Position numbers and translations under genes: made by a program. The notes beneath the pieces are model-generated. The model had not been told where the DNA came from, ran no database searches, and saw only the letters and a list, made by a program, of their open reading frames with translations. Below, piece by piece: positions 16,850 to 25,952 of a stretch of DNA of 64,000 nucleotides. Location of the stretch: positions 4,521,001 through 4,585,000 of the forward strand of contig NZ_CP050699.1 of NCBI RefSeq assembly GCF_005116675.2, given 5' to 3'. How positions within the stretch are numbered: position 1 is the stretch's first letter; every line of letters starts with the position of its first letter. This stretch comes from Desulfosediminicola ganghwensis (GTDB lineage Bacteria; Desulfobacterota; Desulfobulbia; Desulfobulbales; Desulfocapsaceae).

Positions 16850-17215
16850 TCAGATCCTTTTTCTTACTGCGTTTATGAGACCGTTAAGCAGTGCTTGAGT
16901 CTCATTGAGCTTTTTTAATTCTGTATCGATATTCTTTATATAATCAAGTCGGGAGCACAGTAAGAGAAGGGTTTCTAATTCACATAAAGAGCCTCGTGCG
17001 ATCGTGAGAAAATGAAAAAACTCCTTCTGCCCATTTCTACCAGCGCCCTCTGCAATATTGGCAGGAACAGAGACTGCAGCCCGCCGCAATTGGCTGCTAA
17101 GTTCGTACTTCTCGTAATCGGGTAGCCGGCGAGCAACACCATAAATATGTTCAACAAGCTTCATCCCTTCCTGCCAAACAACCAAATCATGATGCAACCG
17201 CTTTACTTGCTCCAT
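16850..17215 (-). CDS. Four-helix bundle protein (S23/IVS family)
   Basis: This 121-residue protein has the family hallmarks: HHDLVVWQEGMKLV near the start, then SSQLRRAAVSVPANIAEGAGR, and FFHFLTIARGSLCELETLL. Members are helical bundles; some are encoded in 23S rRNA intervening sequences, and their role is unknown. GGGGGGAG lies immediately before the ATG at 17215. The left end of the first IS110 element is at about 17242, only 27 bp upstream, so the native promoter has been displaced and expression may be changed. Confidence 0.85.
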   Translation of the reverse strand: MEQVKRLHHDLVVWQEGMKLVEHIYGVARRLPDYEKYELSSQLRRAAVSVPANIAEGAGRNGQKEFFHFLTIARGSLCELETLLLLCSRLDYIKNIDTELKKLNETQALLNGLINAVRKRI

Positions 17216-17299
17216 ACTCCCCCCTTGTTTTTGTCCTACCCCCTTGTATGTTGCGCCCATACTCCTACATAGTTTACTAAGTAACATATTTCGCTACAT

Positions 17300-17373
17300 G
17301 ACCGTAACAGATCGACCACTCCTTGGGACAATTAAACTACGAGCCCGTGTGTGAGCGCTGGTCGTTATGGTCC
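17300..17373 (+). ncRNA. Candidate bridge RNA stem-loop in the IS110 left end (copy 1)
   Basis: GACCGTAAC (17300-17308) plus CGACC (17313-17317) can pair with GGTCG (17360-17364) plus TTATGGTC (17365-17372), with a bulge. They enclose a loop of about 40 nt. Within the loop GTGTGAGC (17349-17356) is the exact complement of GCTCACAC at the element's right end (18474-18481), next to the CCT core. CCTTG (17321-17325) repeats the first bases of the left end. The same sequence exists 1403 bp downstream in copy 2. This is a prediction by eye. Confidence 0.5.
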
Positions 17374-17450
17374 TTTCTGCTTAACCCGAACAGTTGCCGG
17401 GGCCTTACTAAGAGCCCGCATTTCACAAGGCTGGGAAACGGAAATCTAAC

Positions 17451-18398
17451 ATGGATCAACAGATATTTATTGGAATTGATGTATCAAAAACTAAGCTGGA
17501 CATCGCCGTTCGGCCAACCAAGGAAAAATGGAGTACAGCCAATGCTCCAACGGAAATTTCCGCTCTGGTAAAACGCTTTGAGGAATTACAGCCTACATTG
17601 ATTGTTCTTGAATCAACGGGCGGCCTTGAGATTCCCCTCGTAAGTGAACTTGCCAAGAAATTCCTACCCATTGTCGTAGTAAACCCCAGACAGGTGAGGG
17701 ACTTTGCTAAAGCTACTGGCAAGTTGGCAAAAACAGATTCTATCGATTCTGAAATAATCGCTCGATTTGGTGAAGCTATTCGACCAGAACCTCGACCGAT
17801 CAAAGACGAGCAAGCTCGAGAATTGGATGCTGTTCTAGTGCGCCGCAGGCAAATTGTGGACATGTTAACTATGGAAAAAAATCGCCTTAGATGCTCTACA
17901 AAACATGTTCGCAAAGATCTTGAAGCACATATCAAATGGCTGGAAAAACGTTTGCAAAACGTTGATGGGGATCTCCAAAAGCTCATCCAGCAATCAGATG
18001 TCTGGCGAGTAAACGATAAAATATTACAAAGCGTGCCAGGTGTAGGACCAGTATTGTCGCTTGCACTCCTAGCAGGCTTGCCTGAGTTGGGCCAACTCAA
18101 CAGAAAAGAGGTGGCAGCACTGGCCGGAGTAGCTCCACTCAATCGAGATAGCGGCTTTTTTCGCGGTTCCCGAAGAATATGGGGAGGGAGAGCCCAGATA
18201 AGATCTGTCTTGTACATGGGGGCTTTGACAGCCGCACGCTGCAACCCTGTCATCAGGACTTTCCACGAGCAATTAATTGCTCGTGGAAAAAAGCCTAAGG
18301 TTGCTCTGACGGCATGCATGCGGAAACTCTTAACCATCCTAAATGTCATGGTGAGAAATCAAACCACTTGGTCGCCTACTTATGCTGAACAAAGATGA
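17451..18398 (+). CDS. IS110-family transposase (copy 1)
   Basis: This 315-residue DEDD-type recombinase has an N-terminal RuvC-like domain with IGIDVSKTKLDIAV (first Asp), VLESTGG (Glu) and KTDSIDSEIIARF (Asp). The C-terminal Tnp_20 domain has VPGVGPVLSLALLAGLPELG and AGVAPLNRDSGFFRG, with the candidate catalytic serine. The length is normal for the family and the frame is intact. The sequence is identical to copy 2. Confidence 0.95.
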   Translation: MDQQIFIGIDVSKTKLDIAVRPTKEKWSTANAPTEISALVKRFEELQPTLIVLESTGGLEIPLVSELAKKFLPIVVVNPRQVRDFAKATGKLAKTDSIDSEIIARFGEAIRPEPRPIKDEQARELDAVLVRRRQIVDMLTMEKNRLRCSTKHVRKDLEAHIKWLEKRLQNVDGDLQKLIQQSDVWRVNDKILQSVPGVGPVLSLALLAGLPELGQLNRKEVAALAGVAPLNRDSGFFRGSRRIWGGRAQIRSVLYMGALTAARCNPVIRTFHEQLIARGKKPKVALTACMRKLLTILNVMVRNQTTWSPTYAEQR

Positions 18399-18483
18399 TG
18401 AAATTTAAAACCCTTACCTCTGAGTCAGTTGCAGATTTCATCTGTACGATTAGGTTTGACTTTGAACACAGTTGCTCACACCT

Positions 18484-18644
18484 TACGCCTCACCCCTACC
18501 CGGTTTTTTTGCAGTTGCAGTCCCTCTCCTCACTCCTAACCCCTCTCTCCTAACCGTTTTTTTGCGGTTAAAGTCCCTCACCTCACGCCTATCTCCTTTC
18601 TTCAAAATATCATACAGTTGCAGTCCCTCACCTCACTCCTCACT
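18484..18644. repeat. Repeat tract 8 between the two IS110 copies
   Basis: The 161 bp between the elements consist entirely of CCTCACCCC, TTGCAGTTGCAGTCCC, CCTCACTCCTAACCCC and CCTCACGCC words in one polarity. Both insertions split such a tract. Confidence 0.88.
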
Positions 18645-19886
18645 CCTTGTATGTTGCGCCCATACTCCTACATAGTTTACTAAGTAACATATTTCGCTAC
18701 ATGACCGTAACAGATCGACCACTCCTTGGGACAATTAAACTACGAGCCCGTGTGTGAGCGCTGGTCGTTATGGTCCTTTCTGCTTAACCCGAACAGTTGC
18801 CGGGGCCTTACTAAGAGCCCGCATTTCACAAGGCTGGGAAACGGAAATCTAACATGGATCAACAGATATTTATTGGAATTGATGTATCAAAAACTAAGCT
18901 GGACATCGCCGTTCGGCCAACCAAGGAAAAATGGAGTACAGCCAATGCTCCAACGGAAATTTCCGCTCTGGTAAAACGCTTTGAGGAATTACAGCCTACA
19001 TTGATTGTTCTTGAATCAACGGGCGGCCTTGAGATTCCCCTCGTAAGTGAACTTGCCAAGAAATTCCTACCCATTGTCGTAGTAAACCCCAGACAGGTGA
19101 GGGACTTTGCTAAAGCTACTGGCAAGTTGGCAAAAACAGATTCTATCGATTCTGAAATAATCGCTCGATTTGGTGAAGCTATTCGACCAGAACCTCGACC
19201 GATCAAAGACGAGCAAGCTCGAGAATTGGATGCTGTTCTAGTGCGCCGCAGGCAAATTGTGGACATGTTAACTATGGAAAAAAATCGCCTTAGATGCTCT
19301 ACAAAACATGTTCGCAAAGATCTTGAAGCACATATCAAATGGCTGGAAAAACGTTTGCAAAACGTTGATGGGGATCTCCAAAAGCTCATCCAGCAATCAG
19401 ATGTCTGGCGAGTAAACGATAAAATATTACAAAGCGTGCCAGGTGTAGGACCAGTATTGTCGCTTGCACTCCTAGCAGGCTTGCCTGAGTTGGGCCAACT
19501 CAACAGAAAAGAGGTGGCAGCACTGGCCGGAGTAGCTCCACTCAATCGAGATAGCGGCTTTTTTCGCGGTTCCCGAAGAATATGGGGAGGGAGAGCCCAG
19601 ATAAGATCTGTCTTGTACATGGGGGCTTTGACAGCCGCACGCTGCAACCCTGTCATCAGGACTTTCCACGAGCAATTAATTGCTCGTGGAAAAAAGCCTA
19701 AGGTTGCTCTGACGGCATGCATGCGGAAACTCTTAACCATCCTAAATGTCATGGTGAGAAATCAAACCACTTGGTCGCCTACTTATGCTGAACAAAGATG
19801 ATGAAATTTAAAACCCTTACCTCTGAGTCAGTTGCAGATTTCATCTGTACGATTAGGTTTGACTTTGAACACAGTTGCTCACACCT
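18645..19886 (+). mobile_element. IS110-family insertion sequence, copy 2
   Basis: This is base-for-base the same as copy 1 at an offset of 1403. Joining its flanks across the CCT core gives CTCACTCCTCTCTCCTAAC, a normal stretch of the intergenic repeat. The right end is 18 bp from the stop codon of the next minus-strand gene. Confidence 0.9.
18854..19801 (+). CDS. IS110-family transposase (copy 2)
   Basis: This 315-residue protein is identical to the product of copy 1, with all acidic residues of the DEDD domain and the C-terminal serine region intact. Identity between the copies points to very recent transposition or gene conversion. Confidence 0.95.
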   Translation: MDQQIFIGIDVSKTKLDIAVRPTKEKWSTANAPTEISALVKRFEELQPTLIVLESTGGLEIPLVSELAKKFLPIVVVNPRQVRDFAKATGKLAKTDSIDSEIIARFGEAIRPEPRPIKDEQARELDAVLVRRRQIVDMLTMEKNRLRCSTKHVRKDLEAHIKWLEKRLQNVDGDLQKLIQQSDVWRVNDKILQSVPGVGPVLSLALLAGLPELGQLNRKEVAALAGVAPLNRDSGFFRGSRRIWGGRAQIRSVLYMGALTAARCNPVIRTFHEQLIARGKKPKVALTACMRKLLTILNVMVRNQTTWSPTYAEQR

Positions 19887-19904
19887 CTCTCCTAACTAGC
19901 AGTT

Positions 19905-22247
19905 TCAATACGCATCCAACAACCCCATCAACCGCAAGCCACGCTTCGCCGCCTTAGAACGAGGATCTAACAAGAGCGCATTGCGATACTCCTCTTCGGC
20001 GCGGTATGTAATGCCCTCAGTGCGATAGTAATCGCCGAGCTGGTTATGGAATGGTGCGTAATTGGGCACAGATTCCACGGCCAGGCGGAGGGTGCGAATG
20101 GCCTTGTCACGCTGTTTGATTGAGTTGTAGAAAGAGATAAGCTGCTGATACCAGTGGGGAGAGATCTCTTCAGTAGAGTCGATGTGGTTCAGGGCGTTGC
20201 TGCGATAGTATTCTGCCCCTTCGATGTCACCTGTTTTCTGCAGGTAATCACCATATATAATCCACACCGAAGGTTTTTGGGGAAGTGCGTAATCAATTTC
20301 GTCGCGGGAGAAATCAAACTCTGAGAAAAATGGAGCCACCCTTTTGACCAAGCCATTTTCGAGTTCCAACTTCTCTTGCATAAGTGCAGCCGCGCGCTGG
20401 CGTTCGCCTTGCCGCAACAGATACTCCAAATAAGGCATGACCAGATCATTCTTATGCCGGGCGCGTTTATACCCCTCTTCCATCAAGATGGCGGCAGTGT
20501 CCGCATTCTCAGTCAGGAGCCCGAGCCATTGCAGATCGACGCCGCTGGTCGGCGATTTCCTCGCTGCCTCAAGATGGAAATCATAAGCTTTTTGATATTC
20601 CCCCTGATGCAAATATGCACTCGCCAGGGCAGAACTATACCCCCCAGCAAAAGGATCCAACCGCCTGGCCCGTTCTGTGCCGTCGATAAGATCATGCAGC
20701 CGCTCCGGCCTGAGATACTGCGAGAGGTAAATATTTTGCACCTGCCCATAGGCCATGAAACCGGCCAGGGTTCGGTACTGCACGACCAGCATAACAGCAA
20801 CGCAGCCCAATACCCCAAGACCGCAAAGGGCGTTTCTGCCGAGGCTGTACCTGCCAAGCAGGCTCTGGGCCCCATAAGCAGTGAACCTGCTGTTGCCCGC
20901 AGCCACCAGAACGCCGCAGAGAAAGAAAAAGTAGAGCCCCACCGCACCATTATGCATGTTGAAATCGGTAACGGAGTGGATCAGTATGGCAATGATTCCG
21001 GTCATGGCACCGATACCCAGCAACACTGAGAATTTGTCCCTGCGCATCCGAATTTTTTTCCAGCCATGGTGAAGAACCGCCAACACAAACCAGCCGGCCA
21101 GCCCGATGCCGATCACACCACCATCGGTGAGCAGTTCAAGATAGTCGTTATGTGCATGCACGAAAAACGAACTGCCCAGTATAGTCCGGTATGATGGAAA
21201 TATATCAACGAAGGTACCAAAACCGGCCCCTAATATTGGAAAAGCCAGGATGAGCTGCCAGCAATCTCGCCAGATGTCAAGCCTGCCATCCTTAATCGCC
21301 CCGGTAGTCTGATCAACCCCTTGGTTAAATTCGGCAACGATAATATCCCAGCCAAACCAGGAAACGGAGGAGAGAACGCAGCAGATGACCAGGATTAAGG
21401 TTAAACGGCCGTGCTTGGGTCTTTTCAGGTTGTAAAGCAGAAAAAAAATCAAGAGCGAGGCAAAGATGGTGAGAATTCCCCCTCTGCTCAGGCTCACAAA
21501 CACCGACATGGTGATGACCACTGCGGCAACACCATAAAACATATGCAGACTAGTCCCAGGCATTGTAAAAAAATCCACAATCCGCTGGCGCCATCCCTCA
21601 TCGGGCGTCACTCTCGGTTTATAGAAAAGAAACAAGGCAATTGCCAGCGGGCTGAGAAGCTCCATGAACCCTGCATATTGGTTATGATATACCCAAGGAC
21701 CTACAGTATAAGACCCTTCAGGGCCTTTTCGGAACCAGAACAGCGTATCAGGCGAAGTTACCCGGTGAATGAGCGCCAGAAAGGCAATGATCGCAGCAAG
21801 CCAGACCACCACGCTGACTGTTCGCTTGAGCGTAGCGTGAGACTGCAGCAACTGGACTGTAACGATATAGAAAAGGGCGTAGCAGCCTATCCGAAACAGC
21901 TCCTGTATGGTCGCCTTGAGATTAACCGTCAGCGGGATCCACCACTGCTCTCCTGCGACAGCAAAAAGCGGTTCATAAACGGAGTAATTGGCGGGCGCAA
22001 TCACCCTCACCAGCTCAGGAGGCAACGGCACCAGCTGCACCACCATAAAGGCCAGCAACAACAAAAGCGGCACTATGCCGGGAATGACGTAGAGCCGCTT
22101 TTTCAAAAACCAGAAATAGGTAAACACCCCAACCGCAACCAACCCGGTGAGCATCTCCACCGTCACCATCGACCAGAGTTCGGTAGTGCCGAAGGCTGTT
22201 GGAGCGAAGACCAATATTACGAGGTAGAGGGGAAATATAACTTTCAT
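19905..22247 (-). CDS. O-antigen ligase/polymerase-like membrane protein with C-terminal TPR-like region
   Basis: This protein of about 780 residues has around a dozen N-terminal membrane helices and a Wzy_C/O-antigen ligase core. The core loop includes GRLDIWRDCWQLILAFPILGAG and FFVHAHNDYLELLTDGG. Helical repeats of TPR type follow from about residue 530 (AGGYSSALASAYLHQGEY, APFHNQLGDYYRTEG). It would polymerise or ligate polysaccharide repeats at the periplasmic face. I chose the start at 22247; a TTG at 22286 lies beyond a C10 run. Its stop TGA is followed directly by AACTGC repeat sequence. It is the distal gene of the minus-strand export block. Confidence 0.85.
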   Translation of the reverse strand: MKVIFPLYLVILVFAPTAFGTTELWSMVTVEMLTGLVAVGVFTYFWFLKKRLYVIPGIVPLLLLLAFMVVQLVPLPPELVRVIAPANYSVYEPLFAVAGEQWWIPLTVNLKATIQELFRIGCYALFYIVTVQLLQSHATLKRTVSVVVWLAAIIAFLALIHRVTSPDTLFWFRKGPEGSYTVGPWVYHNQYAGFMELLSPLAIALFLFYKPRVTPDEGWRQRIVDFFTMPGTSLHMFYGVAAVVITMSVFVSLSRGGILTIFASLLIFFLLYNLKRPKHGRLTLILVICCVLSSVSWFGWDIIVAEFNQGVDQTTGAIKDGRLDIWRDCWQLILAFPILGAGFGTFVDIFPSYRTILGSSFFVHAHNDYLELLTDGGVIGIGLAGWFVLAVLHHGWKKIRMRRDKFSVLLGIGAMTGIIAILIHSVTDFNMHNGAVGLYFFFLCGVLVAAGNSRFTAYGAQSLLGRYSLGRNALCGLGVLGCVAVMLVVQYRTLAGFMAYGQVQNIYLSQYLRPERLHDLIDGTERARRLDPFAGGYSSALASAYLHQGEYQKAYDFHLEAARKSPTSGVDLQWLGLLTENADTAAILMEEGYKRARHKNDLVMPYLEYLLRQGERQRAAALMQEKLELENGLVKRVAPFFSEFDFSRDEIDYALPQKPSVWIIYGDYLQKTGDIEGAEYYRSNALNHIDSTEEISPHWYQQLISFYNSIKQRDKAIRTLRLAVESVPNYAPFHNQLGDYYRTEGITYRAEEEYRNALLLDPRSKAAKRGLRLMGLLDAY

Positions 22248-22267
22248 AGCTAACTGTGCGGGTTCAA

Positions 22268-22425
22268 TAGTGAGGGGGGGGGGCAATAGAGAGGGGTTAG
22301 GAGATAGGAGTGAGGTGGAAAAAACATTCCTAACACCTCACTCCTAATAGCTTTCAACCAACGCTTCTGTCTTTTCTCATGGCATTTTGCTTTTATCTCC
22401 TAACACCTAACCCCTTACTCCTCAC
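22268..22425. repeat. Repeat tract 9 with a 13-bp hairpin and a G10 run
   Basis: TAGGAGTGAGGTG (22305-22317) and CACCTCACTCCTA (22334-22346) are perfect inverted arms. A run of ten G lies at 22274-22283. The right part (CCTAACACCTAACCCC) reaches into the last codons of the tyrosine kinase gene, so GGTGAGGAGTAAGG supplies its Gly-Glu-Glu-stop end. Confidence 0.85.
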
Positions 22426-24667
22426 CTTCGTTTCTCGTATAATAACTCCCATACCCATACGAATAATACCCATTCCCCCTCATCTTCATGCCATTCAACA
22501 CAAAACCCAGAACCTTGCCATTAACATCACTCAGTTTCTTCAGGCCGCTTTCCAGCATTTCATTAGTGGTCTTGCCTGCGCGGACAACAACAACCACACC
22601 GTCAACAAGCTGGCAGAGAGCGAGACTATCGGTGACGCTCTGGACAGGAGGGGAATCGAGGAGGATGAAATCGTATTCCTGCTTCATGCTCTCAATAAGC
22701 ATCTTCATACGGTCGGAACCGAGCAATTCGGCAGGAGCTGGTGGAATCGGGCCGGAAAGAATAGCGGAAATCCCTTCGTTGGGAGGCTGGACAATAGCTT
22801 CACTTCCACCGGAGCCCGTTAAAATCGAGCTAAGCCCAACTTCATTTCTCACGCCGAAAAAAGAACCGAGTCGTGGTTTGCGAAGATCGCAATCAATCAC
22901 CAGCACTTTTTTATCGTTCTGGGCCAAAATTCGAGCCAGATTAGCGGTAGTGGTAGTCTTGCCTTCCCCCATCCCCATACTGGTTACCAATATCGTTTCA
23001 GGCGGTTTACCCGCAGCAGATAGCAGCAGGCTTGAGCGAATAAGACGATAACTCTCGGCAACCGGGCTCAGGGGTTTCGTTACCACCACCGATTCGATCG
23101 AGTCAGCATTTTTCTTCAACTCTTCTACAGAACCAAGGATAGAACCACCAAACCGATCTCCAAGATCCTTTTCGTCTTTAACCGTGTTATCGAGATATTC
23201 GATAAAAAACGCCAAACCAACACCACCAAACAGGCCAAGAATGAGGCCCAACAATAAATTACGCTTCGTATTCGGTTGGGAAGGGGAAAGCGGCATTTCC
23301 GCCTTTTTGGTCACCCAGATATTCACGCTCTGGGATTGCTCGGTAACACTCTCTTTCTTGATACCCGCTTGCAGGGTATCATACATTGCCCTGTTGCTGT
23401 CTACCTCACGCTTCATCACCTTATACTGCATGAACTTTTCGTTCGACTCCAGCATCTGCGACTTGGTATCGGCCAGCAGTTCTTTCAGGCTCTCTTCCTT
23501 GGAGGCTGCCAGTTCATAGGAGTTGGTTATTGAGCTGAGCACTCGCTCTATCTCAAAGCTTTTTTCATCGGTCAGACTGCGCAACTCACTCTGGGCCTGG
23601 ATCATCTTCGGGTGTTTATGCCCATACTTTTTAGACAACTCCTGAATATCCAGATTCGCCTTATAAATACGCTCACGGATTGATTTCAGCACCTCACTTG
23701 AGGCCAGGGCCGGGATTTTCTCGAGTCTATCAAGGTTATTACCCGCGGCACGAATCTGGGCAAGCTGATCGGCGAGTTCTTTCTTTTCGGCTTCAGCCTT
23801 AGAGATCTGATTACCAAAACCAGAAAGTTTCTGCGGCAAAACAGTAAGCTTATCCTCTACTGTCACCAGGTCGTTATCCCGCATGAACTGCTGCAGTAAC
23901 CGCTCTGAATGCTCCAGTTTTTCACGCTCTTCCCTGGCCTTATCGGTCATCCACTTTACTGAATAGCTGCTGGTGCTCAAACGAATTTCCAGCATCTCAT
24001 CCATATAGGCCTTAACCACCGCATCTGAAACGATTTTTGCGATTCCGGGGTTTTCGTGAGAAAAGGAGATAGTGACAATCTTGGTATTCTTGACAGGCGT
24101 TACCGAAAGACCGCCCTGGATTATCGATGCGATAATCTCTTCTTCGGTCATCGGTTCATCATTGAAAGACTCACCGGCAACACCTGCTTCTACCTCTTCA
24201 CTGCCCCCGGCCAGGTTACGCAGCCAGTCATAAGCCGGCCCTATCACAGCTTTGATAGACTGCTTTACGGACTGAACAAAAGTAACTTCGGTTTCTTCCT
24301 CAAAGAAATATGAGCGATAGCGGGTGGTGAGGTTCAACTGCTCCACGACCTTCTGGGCTACATTGGTGCTCTGAATAATCTGCGATTGGGTTTCAAGAAA
24401 ATCTGGCTCCCAGCGGGAAAACTGGTTCTCCAACCCCTTAGAACCGTAATTCCTCTCAATCAGCACCTGTGAAGAGGCAGTATAGATCGGGGTGGTTGTA
24501 AACGTCTTCAACGCAACCACCAGAAAAACAACCGCCAACACCGTGAGAATGAGATATTTGCGCTTGCTGACAATCTGCAGATAATCACGAAGATGAATTT
24601 CCTGCTCCTCAAACTCCTCGGGATAGTAATCCCGATACTCTCTCTGATCTCTTCTATCTCTTTCCAT
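22415..24667 (-). CDS. Wzc-type polysaccharide co-polymerase / tyrosine autokinase
   Basis: This 750-residue inner-membrane protein has a Wzz-like N-terminus. Its first membrane helix is near residue 35 (KYLILTVLAVVFLVVAL), a coiled periplasmic region spans about 200-440, and a second helix follows (NLLLGLILGLFGGVGLAFFI). The cytoplasmic BY-kinase domain (about 530-750) has Walker A GMGEGKTTTTAN, Walker A' VLVIDCDLRKPR and Walker B FILLDSPP. It ends with a Tyr-rich tail (GYYSYGYGSYY). It controls chain length and export with the Wza-like protein upstream. Confidence 0.93.
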   Translation of the reverse strand: MERDRRDQREYRDYYPEEFEEQEIHLRDYLQIVSKRKYLILTVLAVVFLVVALKTFTTTPIYTASSQVLIERNYGSKGLENQFSRWEPDFLETQSQIIQSTNVAQKVVEQLNLTTRYRSYFFEEETEVTFVQSVKQSIKAVIGPAYDWLRNLAGGSEEVEAGVAGESFNDEPMTEEEIIASIIQGGLSVTPVKNTKIVTISFSHENPGIAKIVSDAVVKAYMDEMLEIRLSTSSYSVKWMTDKAREEREKLEHSERLLQQFMRDNDLVTVEDKLTVLPQKLSGFGNQISKAEAEKKELADQLAQIRAAGNNLDRLEKIPALASSEVLKSIRERIYKANLDIQELSKKYGHKHPKMIQAQSELRSLTDEKSFEIERVLSSITNSYELAASKEESLKELLADTKSQMLESNEKFMQYKVMKREVDSNRAMYDTLQAGIKKESVTEQSQSVNIWVTKKAEMPLSPSQPNTKRNLLLGLILGLFGGVGLAFFIEYLDNTVKDEKDLGDRFGGSILGSVEELKKNADSIESVVVTKPLSPVAESYRLIRSSLLLSAAGKPPETILVTSMGMGEGKTTTTANLARILAQNDKKVLVIDCDLRKPRLGSFFGVRNEVGLSSILTGSGGSEAIVQPPNEGISAILSGPIPPAPAELLGSDRMKMLIESMKQEYDFILLDSPPVQSVTDSLALCQLVDGVVVVVRAGKTTNEMLESGLKKLSDVNGKVLGFVLNGMKMRGNGYYSYGYGSYYTRNEGEE

Positions 24668-24771
24668 TGTGTGGAGCCAAGCCTGAAGTTTCTTTAATAA
24701 ATTATTTGAATTTGAAACGTTTACATTGGGAGGATTAGGTGAGTTGAGATAGTCTGCCAGTCAAGGAGACT

Positions 24772-24806
24772 TGCGAATCGCTATACCTTAGTATGCGATT
24801 CGCAAA
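24772..24806. other. Inverted repeat upstream of the tyrosine kinase gene
   Basis: TTGCGAATCGC (24772-24782) pairs with GCGATTCGCAA (24796-24806), with an inner ATAC/GTAT extension. It lies about 105 bp upstream of the kinase start in a 323-bp gap. It could be an operator or an RNA attenuator. Confidence 0.75.
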
Positions 24807-24894
24807 AGCGACGAAGAATAGCAGTCCATTGTCCCATAACTCTCACTAAGCAACTCCCTGTCAGAGAATTGCAATTTTGGTTTCAGATCAAGGC

Positions 24895-24954
24895 ATCGAA
24901 GAAAAATTAAGCGGAGGCATATATTAATATGTCGAGCATTAATTTTTCTTCGAT
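24895..24954. other. Long hairpin between export gene and kinase gene
   Basis: ATCGAAGAAAAATTAA (24895-24910) and TTAATTTTTCTTCGAT (24939-24954) are perfect 16-bp arms, with an AT-rich loop containing GCATATATTAATATG. On the minus strand it follows the export gene stop by 36 bp, so it may terminate or attenuate transcription, or stabilise an mRNA end. Confidence 0.8.
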
Positions 24955-24990
24955 AACGCGGAGATGAGCCAAAAGTGCATTCTCCTACCC

Positions 24991-25788
24991 CTAGAAAAAG
25001 CTTTCCGGAACAACAACAACATCGCTATCCTTTAACTGCGTATACAAATCGATCTTCTTATAGACCTTCTTCTGGTTATCGACGATACGAACGAGATTAA
25101 TTCCGGAGCGTGAGGCTTTGCCGGTAAACCCACCAGCCAGCGCCACGAGTTTGAGGACTGTGGTGTCATCACCACAGGTGTAGGTGCCGGGCTTTTCAAC
25201 CTGGCCGGTAATAAAGCACATCCCCCCCTTGGAGACAAAAACGGTATCTCCATCCTGAATAGCCATGTTATGGGTGAGATCGCCCTTTTCAATCAGGGCC
25301 TGAAGGTCCACAATAATAATGGGGTTTTCTTTGCTGCTGTTCTTTCTCTGGATGGTGGCGGTATCCCCGGCGTCTTTTTCAAGACCTCCGGCTTTTGAAA
25401 CCAGCTCAAGGAAACTTGTCGGGCCGCTCAGCTCTACCAGGCCAGGTGAGCGTACACTTCCGAGGATTACCGCTTTTTTGGAGCGAAATTCTTCAACAAA
25501 GACATTAACCTGAGGACTTACCAGATAGCCATCGGACAGCAAGTCCGTGATTTTATCAGTAATGGCATTTACGGTGAGGCTTTGTACCTCCACCTGACCA
25601 ATCAGGGGCATGACTATGGTACCTGCAGTGGAAACCCGAACCTTGGTTGCCAGGTCATCATTGTCATATACCGTTATACTGAGTACATCCCCCGGGCCGA
25701 CGTGGTATTCACTTGCCACACCAATCTTCGTTACACACAACGCCATCAAACAAAAAAGATACAGCACGCTCCTTCTCACAAAAACCAC
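24991..25788 (-). CDS. Wza-type polysaccharide export protein
   Basis: This 265-residue periplasmic/outer-membrane protein has a signal peptide (VLYLFCLMALCVTKIGVA, likely cut before SEYHVG). It carries a Poly_export domain beginning YHVGPGDVLSITVY and two SLBB-like domains (AVILGSVRSPGLVELSG and CFITGQVEKPGTYTCG). No clear lipobox is seen, so anchoring differs from classical Wza. It starts with GTG. It lies upstream of the kinase gene and downstream of the beta-barrel gene in the same direction, forming the export module. Confidence 0.88.
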   Translation of the reverse strand: MVFVRRSVLYLFCLMALCVTKIGVASEYHVGPGDVLSITVYDNDDLATKVRVSTAGTIVMPLIGQVEVQSLTVNAITDKITDLLSDGYLVSPQVNVFVEEFRSKKAVILGSVRSPGLVELSGPTSFLELVSKAGGLEKDAGDTATIQRKNSSKENPIIIVDLQALIEKGDLTHNMAIQDGDTVFVSKGGMCFITGQVEKPGTYTCGDDTTVLKLVALAGGFTGKASRSGINLVRIVDNQKKVYKKIDLYTQLKDSDVVVVPESFF

Positions 25789-25809
25789 TCTCTCTAACCA
25801 TTCAGTTAA

Positions 25810-25842
25810 TAATAAACAATCCCCTCACGTAATGAGGGGATT
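25810..25842 (-). terminator. Candidate terminator after the beta-barrel gene
   Basis: The hairpin TCCCCTCA...TGAGGGGA (25820-25840) is followed on the minus strand by ATTGTTTATTATT. It lies between the beta-barrel gene and the export gene. Confidence 0.6.
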
Positions 25843-25952
25843 GAGGCAAAACGCAAACTGCGTTTCCCTGCAGTTACATTTGTATTCAGAACATCGCAGA
25901 GGCCAACACCGCCCAGACTGGCGTGGCATACTGACCACAACATCTCCAGCCA

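Larger units (their letters stand above)
17242..18483 (+). mobile_element. IS110-family insertion sequence, copy 1
   Basis: A 1242-bp segment is repeated identically at 18645-19886. It has no obvious terminal inverted repeats or target duplication, and a single CCT at both edges, as expected for IS110. It has about 209 bp of noncoding DNA before the transposase and 85 bp after it, the layout of the IS110 group, whose bridge RNA lies at the left end. It is inserted in a repeat tract. Confidence 0.9.

Noticed and set aside
17456-18349. Long minus-strand frame opposite the IS110 transposase (and its twin at 18859-19752)
   Set aside because: It is the antisense shadow of an intact, motif-complete transposase and has no domain of its own.
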